This document shows, in pieces, positions 8,823 to 17,131 of a DNA stretch of 64,000 nucleotides. The stretch spans positions 1,054,001-1,118,000 of the forward strand of contig NZ_QGTX01000001.1 in NCBI RefSeq assembly GCF_003182485.1. The letters are read 5' to 3'. Both the position numbers and the translations under genes were made by a program. Source of the stretch: Geodermatophilus normandii. GTDB lineage: Bacteria > Actinomycetota > Actinomycetes > Mycobacteriales > Geodermatophilaceae. The notes beneath the pieces were generated by a model, which was not told the origin of the DNA, did not search any database, and saw nothing but the letters and a program-made list of their open reading frames with translations. Every line of letters starts with the position of its first letter. Position 1 is the first letter of the stretch.

Positions 8823-9617
8823 TCAGACGCGGACGAGGAGCTCGCCGTGCAGCATGGCGAGCCAGCCGTCGTCCGCCGCGGCCCAGCGCAGCCACGCGGC
8901 GGCGAGCTCCTCCAGCTCGTCCCGCGTGGCCAGCCCGTAGGACAGGGCCTGCTCGGCGAAGGCGGACGCCGTCGCGCGGCCGGCCCAGGAGCGGCCCCAC
9001 CACTCCCGCTCGGCCGCCGACGCGTAGCACCACGACGACGCCGACGCGCTGACCTCGCGCAGGCCCGCGGCGTGCGCCCAGGCGAGCAGCCGGCGGCCGG
9101 CGTCGGGCTCGGCGTCGTTGGCCCGGGCCACCCGGCCGTACAGCTCGAGCCACCGGTCCAGGCCCCGGTCGGCGGGGAACCAGGTCGTGGCGGCGTAGTC
9201 GACGTCGCGGACGGCGAGCAGCCCGCCGGGGCGGCACACCCGCGCCATCTCGCGCAGCGCGGCGACCGGGTCGGTCAGGTGCTGCAGCACCTGGTGGGCG
9301 TGCACGACGTCGACCGAGTCGTCGGGCAGGTCGAGGGCGTACACGTCGCCGACGGCGAAGGTCACCGCGACGCCCTCCCGTGCGGCGAGGTCCCGGGCCT
9401 CGTCGAGCGGGTCGGCCGAGACGTCCAGGCCCAGCACGCGCCCCGGGGCCACCCGCCGGGCGAGGTCGACGGTGATCGTCCCCGGCCCGCAGCCGACGTC
9501 GAGCAGGTCGAGGCCGGGCCGCAGGTGCGGCAGGAGGTACCCGGCGGAGTTCTCGGCGGTCCGCCAGCGGTGCGACTGCAGGACCGGCTCGGCGTGCCCG
9601 TGCGTGTAGGTGTCCAC
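8823..9617 (-). CDS. SAM-dependent class I methyltransferase
   Basis: The 264-residue protein has SAM-binding motif I LLDVGCGPGT (around residue 38-47), motif II GLDVSADPLDEA, and the post-motif HAHQVLQHLTDPVAALREMARV with RPGGLLAV, typical of UbiE/Methyltransf_11 enzymes. The GTG at 9617 gives the family-like N terminus VDTYTHGHAEPVLQSH with an AGGA site upstream; in-frame starts up to 17 residues earlier are possible. The acceptor substrate is unknown. It stands alone, with a nested palindrome downstream. Confidence 0.85.
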   Translation of the reverse strand: MDTYTHGHAEPVLQSHRWRTAENSAGYLLPHLRPGLDLLDVGCGPGTITVDLARRVAPGRVLGLDVSADPLDEARDLAAREGVAVTFAVGDVYALDLPDDSVDVVHAHQVLQHLTDPVAALREMARVCRPGGLLAVRDVDYAATTWFPADRGLDRWLELYGRVARANDAEPDAGRRLLAWAHAAGLREVSASASSWCYASAAEREWWGRSWAGRATASAFAEQALSYGLATRDELEELAAAWLRWAAADDGWLAMLHGELLVRV

Positions 9618-9685
9618 GTGGGCATCCTGGCCCGTCGTCCCACACATCGGAACGAGCCGTCCCACCAAGTGGGACGACCCGGCCG

Positions 9686-12015
9686 TCAGGTCCGTGGTTC
9701 GCGGCCGGCCGGCTGCCTCGGTTCGCCGAGCAGCGGCGTCGGTGCGCGGAGCGGCACGTGCACCGGCGAGCCGGTGACCGACTGCGCGGCACCGTCCACG
9801 ACGACGGTCACCGGCCCCTCGCCGCGCACCAGCGTGAGCGTGGTGCCCTCCTGGGTCGTCTCGATGCGCAGCACCGCACCGCGCCAGGTGACGTGGTAGG
9901 CGGTGCGGGAGAGCGACGACGGGAGCAGGGCGCGATCTCGAGGTCCTCGTGGTCCTCCCGCAGGCCGCCGAGACCGGCGGCCAGCGCCAGCCAGGCCCCG
10001 GCCACCGAGGCCATGTGCAGCCCCTGGGCGGTCCCCTCCTGGACGTCCCGGAGGTCCACGAGCGCGCACTCGCGCAGGTAGCGCAGGGCGAGGTCGGGGT
10101 GCTGCGCCTGCGCGCACACCACCGCCTGGACGGCGGCCGACAGCGAGGAGTCCCGGACGGTGCGCGCCTCGTAGTACTCGAGGTCGCGCGCCACCTCCTC
10201 GTCGGTGAACTCGTCCCGGCACCACCACAGCGCCTGGACGAGGTCGGCCTGCTTGAGCACCTGCCGCCGGTAGAACGTGGCGTAGTGCTGGTGCTCCTGG
10301 ACCGGGTAGGCGTCCCGCTGCTCCTCGAAGGGCCACTCCTCGTAGGCGGTGAAGTTGGCGTTCATCGGGTGCACGCGCAGGCCCTCGTCCCACGGCACGT
10401 GGACGGCGGCGGCCGCGGACCGCCAGGCGGCGGTCTCGGTGTGGTCCACGCCCAGGTCCGCGGCGCGCGCCTCGTGCCTCCGGCAGGCGTCGGCGGCGCG
10501 CCGCAGGTTGGCCCGCGCCATGAGGTTGGTGAAGACGTTGTCGTCGACGACGCCGGTGTACTCGTCCGGCCCGGTCATGCCGAACAGGTGCCAGGCGCCG
10601 GCCGCGTCCTCGTGGCCCAGCGACATCCACAGCCGCGCCGTCTCCACGAGCACCGGCAGGCCGCCGACGTCGTCGAGGTCCTCGCCCGTCGCGTTCTGGT
10701 ACAGCCAGAAGGCGCGGGCGATGTCGGCGTTGACGTGCATCGCCGCCGTGCTCGCGGGCCAGTACGCCGAGACCTCGGGCCCGCTGATGGTGCGCCACGC
10801 GAAGGCCGCGCCCGCCCGGCCCAGCGTCCGGGCCCGCTCCCGGGCGGAGCCGATCGTCTCCGCCCGCCACCGCAGCAGCCGGGCCGCCGTGTCCGGGCGC
10901 AGCAGGGTCAGGGCGGGCAGCACGAACCCCTCGACGTCCCAGAAGGTGTGGCCGCTGTAGCCCATCCCGGTGAGCCCCTTGGCCCCGACGGGCGCGCCGG
11001 AGATGCAGGCGGCGGAGCAGAACAGCTGGAAGACGCTGTAGCGCAGCGCCTGCTGCAGCTCGGGGTCCCCGTCGACCTCGACGTCGGCCGTCGCCCAGAA
11101 CTCGTCGAGCACGTCGCGCTGCGCCGCGAGCAGCCCCTCCCACCCCAGGTCGAGGGCGGAGGCCACCGCGGCCGAGGCCTGGCCGACGAGGGACCCCGCC
11201 CACGCGTCGAGCGACCAGGTGTGGGCGACGACCTTGGTGATCCCGAGGGCACCACCGGCGGCCAGGTCGGCGGCGACGACGGTGACGACGCGGTGCTCGT
11301 CGGCGTCGGAGCTGACGCGCCCGCCGTCGACCACGTGGTCGACCGCGGCGGCGACGGTGATGCCCGAGCGCCGCGTCCGGGACGCGAGCGTGCCGCCGGT
11401 CGGCGCGCAGGCGTGCACCATCGGCTCGAAGGCGTTGTCGAGGACGTCCTTGACGCGCGGGTCGTCGTTGTCGACGCCCGTGGGCGTGACCGCCCCGCTG
11501 GCCACCTCGGACCGCACGACGACGTGCGCGGGGCCGTCCAGCGCACGCACCTCGTACCGCACGGCGCAGATCGACCGCTCCGCCAGCGAGACCAGCCGCC
11601 GCGAGGACACCTCCACCGTCGTGCCCCTCGGCGTCGTCCAGCGCACGCGCCGGTCGAGCGTGCCGGCCCGCAGGTCCAGCGTGCGCTCGTGGACCTCCGG
11701 CCGGACCTCGCGCACGTCGAGCGGGATCCCGTCGACCAGGAGGCGCAGCGGCGTGCCGTCGGTGACGGTGAGCAGCGCCTGTCCCTCGCCGGGCTGCCCG
11801 TAGCCACCCTCCGGGTAGGACAGCGGGTGGGTCTCGTAGACGCCCGACAGGTAGGTGCCGCGCATGCCGAAGGGCTCGACCTCGTCGAGCGTCCCGCGGA
11901 TGCCGAGGTAGCCGTTCGAGAGGCTGAAGAGGGACTCGGCGACGTCGAGCGTGCCGGTGTCCACGTGCGGCTCGCGGACGTGCCAGGGGTCGACGTCGAG
12001 GGTCGGGGCGCTCAC
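9686..12015 (-). pseudogene. Glycoside hydrolase family 65 disaccharide phosphorylase (frameshifted near its end)
   Basis: About 776 codons encode a GH65 enzyme of the maltose/trehalose/kojibiose phosphorylase group, which splits a disaccharide with phosphate. The N-terminal beta-sandwich starts at residue 1 (GTG 12015) with FSLSNGYLGIRG. The (alpha/alpha)6 catalytic domain has the general acid Glu485 in GMTGPDEYTG, and the phosphate-site region follows KGLTGMGYSGHTFWD. The frame breaks at about 9928-9932, after EDLEIAP. The true C-terminal domain (PSSLSRTAYHVTWRG) continues one base out of phase, as if one C were missing. A sequence error is as likely as a real mutation. Substrate specificity cannot be assigned. 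Confidence 0.82.
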
Positions 12016-12076
12016 AGGGGGTCCTCGCGGTCTCGGAGGGAGGATCGGGGCACCCGGCCGGCGTCCCGGTCCCGTC

Positions 12077-13621
12077 CTACCGCCCGGTGCACCCCCGCGC
12101 GATCCGGGTCGGGACCTGCGTGGCCAGCGCGGCCTCGGCAGCAGGCAGCGCACGCTCGCGGTCGGCCGGGACCAGGCCGAGGCGCACCCGCCGGTCGAGC
12201 AGGTCGGCGACGGTCCGCGCACCCTCCGCCAGCGCCCCGAAGCGCAGCTCCCCCACCGTCTCCGGCCGGCCCGCGACCACCGGGTCGGGCCCGAGAGCGG
12301 CCACCCGCGGCGCCTCGGTGCCGTACCGGGCGACCAGCCGGGCGGGCGCCGCGACGGCGGCCAGCTCCTCCGGTGGCGCCGCCCCGACCAGCGGGAGCCG
12401 CGCCGTGGGCGACCGCCGCGCGCCCCGCCCCAGCCGCGTCACCACGGCGTCGACGGCGTCGGCCGCCATGGCCCGGTAGGTGGTCAGCTTCCCGCCGACG
12501 ACGGACAGGACCGGTCCGTCCCACCGCAGCAGGTGCCTCCGGGACAGGTCCGCGGTGGCGTCGCCCGGCCCCGTCCCCGCCGACCCGGGCAGCACCAGCG
12601 GCCGCAGCCCCGCGTAGGCGCCGACGACGTCGTCGCCGGTCAGGGGCACGGCCAGCACCCGGTTCACCGTGTCGAGCAGTTGCCGCACCTCGGCGTCCGA
12701 CGGGACGGGGTCGTCGTCGGGCACCGGCCCGGGCACCGGCTCGTCGGTGACTCCGAGGTACACCAGCCCACCCGGCTGCGGCAGCGCGAAGACGTAGCGC
12801 GACCGCGAGCCGGGCAGCGGCACGGTCAGGGCGGCGAGCGGGTCGCCGAGCCGCTCCGCGCGGACGACGAGGTGCGAGCCGCGCGAGGGCACCAGCCGGA
12901 TCCCGGGCGCCAGCGCCTGGGCCCACACGCCGCTGGCGTTGACCACCGCGCCGGCCCGCAGCGTCAGCGCCTCGCCGTCGACGTCCACCGCCACCTCGGA
13001 CCCGTCCACGCCGACCACCCGCGCCCCGGTCAGCACCCGGGCGCCGTGCGCGGCCGCCGTGCGGGCCAGCGCGACGACGAGCCGAACGTCGTCGGCGAGC
13101 TGGCCGTCCCAGAACACCGCGCCGCCGCGGCCGGGGCGCACCGCCGGGGTCAGCCGGGCGACCTCCGCGGGAGGCACGCGGCGGGTGCCGGGCAGCGAGC
13201 CGCGCCCGCCGCGCACCGAGACGCGCACCGCGTCGCCGAGGCGCCCGCCGAGCGCGCCGACGGCACTGACGTCGCGGCCCGCGGCGTCGGGCACGAGGAA
13301 GGGCAGTGCCCGGACCAGGTGCGGCGCGGTGGTGCGCATGAGGACCGCGCGCTCGCGGGCGCTCTCCCGGGCCAGGCCGATCTCGCCGTGCGCCAGGTAG
13401 CGCAGTCCACCGTGCACGAGCTTGCTCGACCAGCGGCTGGTCCCGGCGGCGAGGTCGGCGCGCTCCAGCAGCGCCACGGACAGGCCGCGGGCGGCGGCGT
13501 CGAGGGCCACGCCGGCGCCGGTCACTCCCCCGCCGACCACCACGACGTCGACGTCGCCGCTGGTCAGCGCCTCGACGTCGGCCGCGCGGCGCTCCGGCGT
13601 GAGGTCGGGGTCTCCGGTCAC
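12077..13621 (-). CDS. glpD: Glycerol-3-phosphate dehydrogenase, FAD-dependent
   Basis: The 514-residue flavoenzyme oxidises sn-glycerol 3-phosphate to dihydroxyacetone phosphate at the membrane face. The FAD-binding GGGVTGAG is at about residues 30-37. The family motif WSSKLVHGGLRYL follows, then VVNASGVWAQ, SRGSHLVVR and VGGKLTTYR. The usual C-terminal DAO_C domain is present. The GTG at 13621 is 38 bases from the divergent alkyl-DHAP-synthase-like gene, so the two may share regulation around triose/glycerol phosphate. It ends 61 bases before the GH65 start. Confidence 0.93.
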   Translation of the reverse strand: MTGDPDLTPERRAADVEALTSGDVDVVVVGGGVTGAGVALDAAARGLSVALLERADLAAGTSRWSSKLVHGGLRYLAHGEIGLARESARERAVLMRTTAPHLVRALPFLVPDAAGRDVSAVGALGGRLGDAVRVSVRGGRGSLPGTRRVPPAEVARLTPAVRPGRGGAVFWDGQLADDVRLVVALARTAAAHGARVLTGARVVGVDGSEVAVDVDGEALTLRAGAVVNASGVWAQALAPGIRLVPSRGSHLVVRAERLGDPLAALTVPLPGSRSRYVFALPQPGGLVYLGVTDEPVPGPVPDDDPVPSDAEVRQLLDTVNRVLAVPLTGDDVVGAYAGLRPLVLPGSAGTGPGDATADLSRRHLLRWDGPVLSVVGGKLTTYRAMAADAVDAVVTRLGRGARRSPTARLPLVGAAPPEELAAVAAPARLVARYGTEAPRVAALGPDPVVAGRPETVGELRFGALAEGARTVADLLDRRVRLGLVPADRERALPAAEAALATQVPTRIARGCTGR

Positions 13622-13659
13622 GTGCGGGGTCCCGGTCGGAGCACCGGCAGACTGTAGCC

Positions 13660-15357
13660 GTGCCCGAGCAGCCGGAACTGACCATCCAGGGATGGGGGCC
13701 CGGCGGCTCCCGCGGGGCCACCGCGACCCGGCCGGAGGACGCCCCCGAGAAGCCACCGGAGCCTCCCCGCGACCCGGAACCGCCGCTCCCGAAGGCCGCC
13801 CGCCGCCACCTGGCGAAGGAGCTGGGCTGGGAGCCGCGGCCGACCCCGCCGGTCGCCGTGGGCGAGATCCGGCTGGCCCCCTCCCGGCTGCCCGCGGGGG
13901 TGCACGACGCGCTGGTCGCGCTGCTCGGCGAGGAGCACGTGCGCACCGACCGGGAGGCGCGGCTGCGCCGGGCCGGCGGCAAGAGCTACCTCGACCTGTT
14001 GCGCCGGCGGGGTGGCGACGCCTCCGACGCCCCCGACGCCGTCGTCCTGCCGGGCAGCACCGGGGACGTCGCGGCGCTGCTGGCGCTGTGCGCGGAGCAC
14101 GGGGTCGTCGTCGTGCCGTTCGGCGGCGGCACCAGCGTGGTCGGCGGCCTGTCCGGGATGGACCCCGACGACCGGCCGTCGCTGTCGGTCGACCTGTCGC
14201 GGATGGCGTCGCTGACCGACGTCGACGTCGCGTCGTCGCTGGTCACCGTGGGTCCGGGGATGCGCGGCCCGGCGCTGGAGGAGGCGCTGGGCGCGCGCGG
14301 TCTGACGCTCGGGCACCTGCCGCAGAGCTGGGAGTACGCGACGCTCGGCGGCTACGCGGCCACCCGGTCGGCCGGCCAGTCCTCCACCGGGGTGGGGCGG
14401 TTCGAGGAGCTGGTGGCCGGGCTGACGCTCGCCACGCCGTCCGGGGTGCTCGAGCTCGGCTCCCCGCCGGCGACGGCCGCGGGGCCCGACCTGCTGGGCC
14501 TGGCGCTGGGCTCGGAGGGGGCGCTCGGGGTCATCACCGAGCTCCGGCTGCGGGTCCGCCCGGCGCCGCGGACCCGCGTGTACGAGGGCTGGTCGTTCCG
14601 CACGTGGGCCGACGGGCTGGCCGGCCTGCAGCGGCTGGCGCGCCACGACCTGCTGCCCGACGTCGTCCGGCTCTCCGACCCCGAGGAGACCCGCGCCACC
14701 CTGCTCAACGCCGGCGGCACCGGCGCGCGGCTGCTGCGTGGCGCCCTGCGCGCCCGCGGGCGCGCCGACGGCTGCCTGCTCGTCGTCGGCTGGGAGGGAC
14801 TGCCGCACGTGGTCCGGGCGCGCCGCCGTGCCGCGGTGCCGGTGCTGCGGGAGCACGGCGCGGCGCGCGTGGGCCGCCGGGCGGGCGAGTCCTGGCGGGA
14901 GCACCGGTTCGCCGCCCCCTACCTGCGCGACCGGCTCATGGACGCCGGCCTGCTGGTCGAGACGCTGGAGACGGCGGCCACCTGGACGGCGCTGCCGGCG
15001 GTGTACGACGCCGTCCGCGCGGCGCTGCGGTCGTCGCTGGGCCGGCCCGGCCGGCAGCCGCTGCTGATGACGCACGTGTCGCACGGCTACGCCACCGGCG
15101 CCTCCCTCTACGTCACCGTGCTCGCCGACCGCGACGACGCCCTGCCGCTGCAGCAGTGGCTCGGCGCCAAGCGGGCGGCGACCGAGGCGCTGCTGGCCGC
15201 CGGCGGCACGCTCACCCACCACCACGCCGTCGGCGCCGACCACCGCCCCTGGCTGGAGCGCGAGGTCGGCCCGCTCGGCGTGGAGGTGCTGCGCGCGGTC
15301 AAGCAGCGGCTGGACCCGCAGGGCATCTGCAACCCCGGGGTCCTGCTGCCCGACTAG
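13660..15357 (+). CDS. FAD-binding oxidase, alkyl-DHAP synthase-like
   Basis: The 565-residue vanillyl-alcohol-oxidase-fold flavoprotein resembles alkyldihydroxyacetone-phosphate synthase. The PP-loop PFGGGTSVVGGL binds FAD. SWEYATLGGYAATRSAGQSS lies on the isoalloxazine side. SHGYATGASLY and the HHH triad in LTHHHAVGADH match catalytic motifs of that enzyme. The N terminus (GWGPGGS, then [13 protein letters not shown]) is typical of actinobacterial members. Its neighbour divergent by 38 bases is glpD, which makes DHAP. Whether it makes ether lipids or acts on another hydroxy acid is unknown. Confidence 0.82.
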   Translation: MPEQPELTIQGWGPGGSRGATATRPEDAPEKPPEPPRDPEPPLPKAARRHLAKELGWEPRPTPPVAVGEIRLAPSRLPAGVHDALVALLGEEHVRTDREARLRRAGGKSYLDLLRRRGGDASDAPDAVVLPGSTGDVAALLALCAEHGVVVVPFGGGTSVVGGLSGMDPDDRPSLSVDLSRMASLTDVDVASSLVTVGPGMRGPALEEALGARGLTLGHLPQSWEYATLGGYAATRSAGQSSTGVGRFEELVAGLTLATPSGVLELGSPPATAAGPDLLGLALGSEGALGVITELRLRVRPAPRTRVYEGWSFRTWADGLAGLQRLARHDLLPDVVRLSDPEETRATLLNAGGTGARLLRGALRARGRADGCLLVVGWEGLPHVVRARRRAAVPVLREHGAARVGRRAGESWREHRFAAPYLRDRLMDAGLLVETLETAATWTALPAVYDAVRAALRSSLGRPGRQPLLMTHVSHGYATGASLYVTVLADRDDALPLQQWLGAKRAATEALLAAGGTLTHHHAVGADHRPWLEREVGPLGVEVLRAVKQRLDPQGICNPGVLLPD

Positions 15358-15391
15358 TCGCGCGGATGATCAGCTGAGCTGAGCGTCGTGC

Positions 15392-15451
15392 GTCCTGGCT
15401 CACCGTCGGCGGTGAGCCAGGACGCAGCACGATCAGCTCACCTGATCGTGC
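15392..15451. repeat. Compound palindromic element, copy E1 (two hairpins)
   Basis: GTCCTGGCTCACC (15392-15404) pairs with GGTGAGCCAGGAC (15411-15423), and GCACGATCAG (15427-15436) pairs with CTGATCGTGC (15442-15451). Both motifs recur together at 39485-39540. Each copy lies between converging genes, so a terminator role or a dispersed REP-like repeat is likely. Confidence 0.8.
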
Positions 15452-15552
15452 TCGACGGGGCCGTCCAGCCCGGCGGGGGCAGGGCCGGCGGGATGCCCAT
15501 CCGGCGGCGCAGCCACGCCGGCGGACGGGGCGGGCGGACGGCGGTCGCGGGC

Positions 15553-17001
15553 TCAGCCACGGCGGGCCCGCAGCGCGTAGCCGGTGGAGAACACGTCGCC
15601 GGGGTCGACCGCGCGCTTGACCGCGAGCAGCCGCTCGGCGGCCTCGGGGCTCCACGCCGCCAGCACCTCGTCCGGGCCGGAGACGTCGCCGAGGAAGTTG
15701 ACCATCCCCCCGGGCGCGGCCCACGGCGCCAGCGCGGCCAGCACGCCGCGGCCGACAGCGGGCACCACCTCGGCCAGCTCCGGCACCATCGGGCCGATCA
15801 CGAACACCGACCAGGCGGCGTCGCGGCCGGGGACGGCGTCGGGCACCCGCGCGGGGCGGGCCAGAGCTCCGCCCATCTGGCGGATCTCGGCCATCACCAG
15901 CGGGACCTGCACGTCCGGTCCCGCGGCGGCGAGGAACGCGTCCACGGCCTCCGCGGGGAGATCGGCGAGCAGCATCCCCTTCTCCCAGGCGGGCATCGGG
16001 TCGGTCGGGTCCATGTGCACCGCGTCGAGGGCCGTCGGCGGCACGGGCCCGACGCCGCCGAGCAGCACCTCGCCGGCGGACTCCATCGGCGCGACCAGCG
16101 CGGCTCCGAGCGCGGGGTCCTCGCCGGCGTACACGTAGCGCAGGTGAACCACGGTCTGCCCGCGCAGCGGCGGCGGCAGCTCCTCCAGCGGCGGGAGCCG
16201 CAGCACCGCGATCGACGTGCCGACCTCCTCGGGCAGCGTCGGCGCCCAGGTGCGGTAGGCGTGCAGCACGGCGGCGGCGTCGCGGCCGGCGAAGAACAGC
16301 CCGCCGGCCACCAGCGCCGGCACCGGGAACAGCTCGAACTCCAGCGCGGTGACCACGCCGAAGTTGCCCTTGCCGCCGCGCACCGCCCAGAACAGCTCCG
16401 GCTCGGTGTCGGCGCGGACGGTGCGCAGCACGCCGTCGGCGGTGACCATCTCCACGCTCACGACGGCGTCGGCGGCGAAGCCGTGCCTGCGGCCGAGCGA
16501 GCCCATCCCGCCGCCGAGGGTGTAACCGACCACGCCGACGTCGGACGAGGAGCCGCACAGCCCGATCAGCCCGTGCTCGGCGGCGGCCGCCACGACCTTC
16601 TGCCACTTGACGCCCGCCTCGACCCGCGCGGTGCGCCGGACCGGGTCGACGCCGACGCCCTGCATGCGGCGGGTGGTGACCACGAGCGCGCCGTCGGCGT
16701 TGCGCACCGGGCCGTGGCCGGTGGCCTGGACGGCGACCGGCAGGCCCTGCGCGGTGGCGAAGGAGACGGCCGCGGCGACGTCGGCGGCGCAGGTGGCGCC
16801 GACCGCCACGGCGGGCGTGTGCGTGACGGCGAGGTTCCAGGCGGCGACCTCGGCGGCCAGGCCCTCGTCGCCGGCGACGTAGACCGGCCCGTGGACGCGG
16901 CCGCGCAGGTCCGCGACCGCCGCGGGGTCCAGGAGGACGGGGGCGTCGTCGAGCGGCGTGCGCGGGCGGGGGGCCGGGGCGGGGGTCCGGGTCAGGCTCA
17001 T
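15553..17001 (-). CDS. FAD-linked oxidoreductase, berberine-bridge-like
   Basis: The 482-residue secondary-metabolite-type oxidase has the PCMH FAD-binding domain (about 50-220). QATGHGPVRNADGAL is the histidyl-flavin region, and GLCGSSSDVGVVGYTLGGG holds a Cys close to the usual second attachment site, though the spacing is not classic. The BBE C-terminal signature ERLLAVKRAVDPGDVF is present. ATG 17001 fits the family. The gene is divergent from a large SARP regulator, and the 130-base gap carries three SARP-type heptamers, so it is the likeliest target of that regulator. The substrate is unknown. Confidence 0.87.
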   Translation of the reverse strand: MSLTRTPAPAPRPRTPLDDAPVLLDPAAVADLRGRVHGPVYVAGDEGLAAEVAAWNLAVTHTPAVAVGATCAADVAAAVSFATAQGLPVAVQATGHGPVRNADGALVVTTRRMQGVGVDPVRRTARVEAGVKWQKVVAAAAEHGLIGLCGSSSDVGVVGYTLGGGMGSLGRRHGFAADAVVSVEMVTADGVLRTVRADTEPELFWAVRGGKGNFGVVTALEFELFPVPALVAGGLFFAGRDAAAVLHAYRTWAPTLPEEVGTSIAVLRLPPLEELPPPLRGQTVVHLRYVYAGEDPALGAALVAPMESAGEVLLGGVGPVPPTALDAVHMDPTDPMPAWEKGMLLADLPAEAVDAFLAAAGPDVQVPLVMAEIRQMGGALARPARVPDAVPGRDAAWSVFVIGPMVPELAEVVPAVGRGVLAALAPWAAPGGMVNFLGDVSGPDEVLAAWSPEAAERLLAVKRAVDPGDVFSTGYALRARRG

Positions 17002-17050
17002 GGTGGGTTCCTCGGGGCAGGGAGAAGGTCGAGGCTGACCGTGGCCCCGC

Positions 17051-17079
17051 CGTCTTGACGGCGACTTGCGCCCGACTTG
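17051..17079. promoter_or_regulatory. SARP-type operator: three CGWCTTG heptamers every 11 bp
   Basis: CGTCTTG at 17051, CGACTTG at 17062 and CGACTTG at 17073 are spaced exactly 11 bases start to start. Heptamer direct repeats with an 11-base period are the known binding pattern of OmpR/SARP winged-helix activators. They sit midway between the divergent oxidase (start 17001) and SARP gene (start 17132). Confidence 0.75.
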
Positions 17080-17131
17080 GGCCGCACGGACCCCTCCCGC
17101 TGCGAGGTTCGACCTGCGAGGATGCGCCCTC

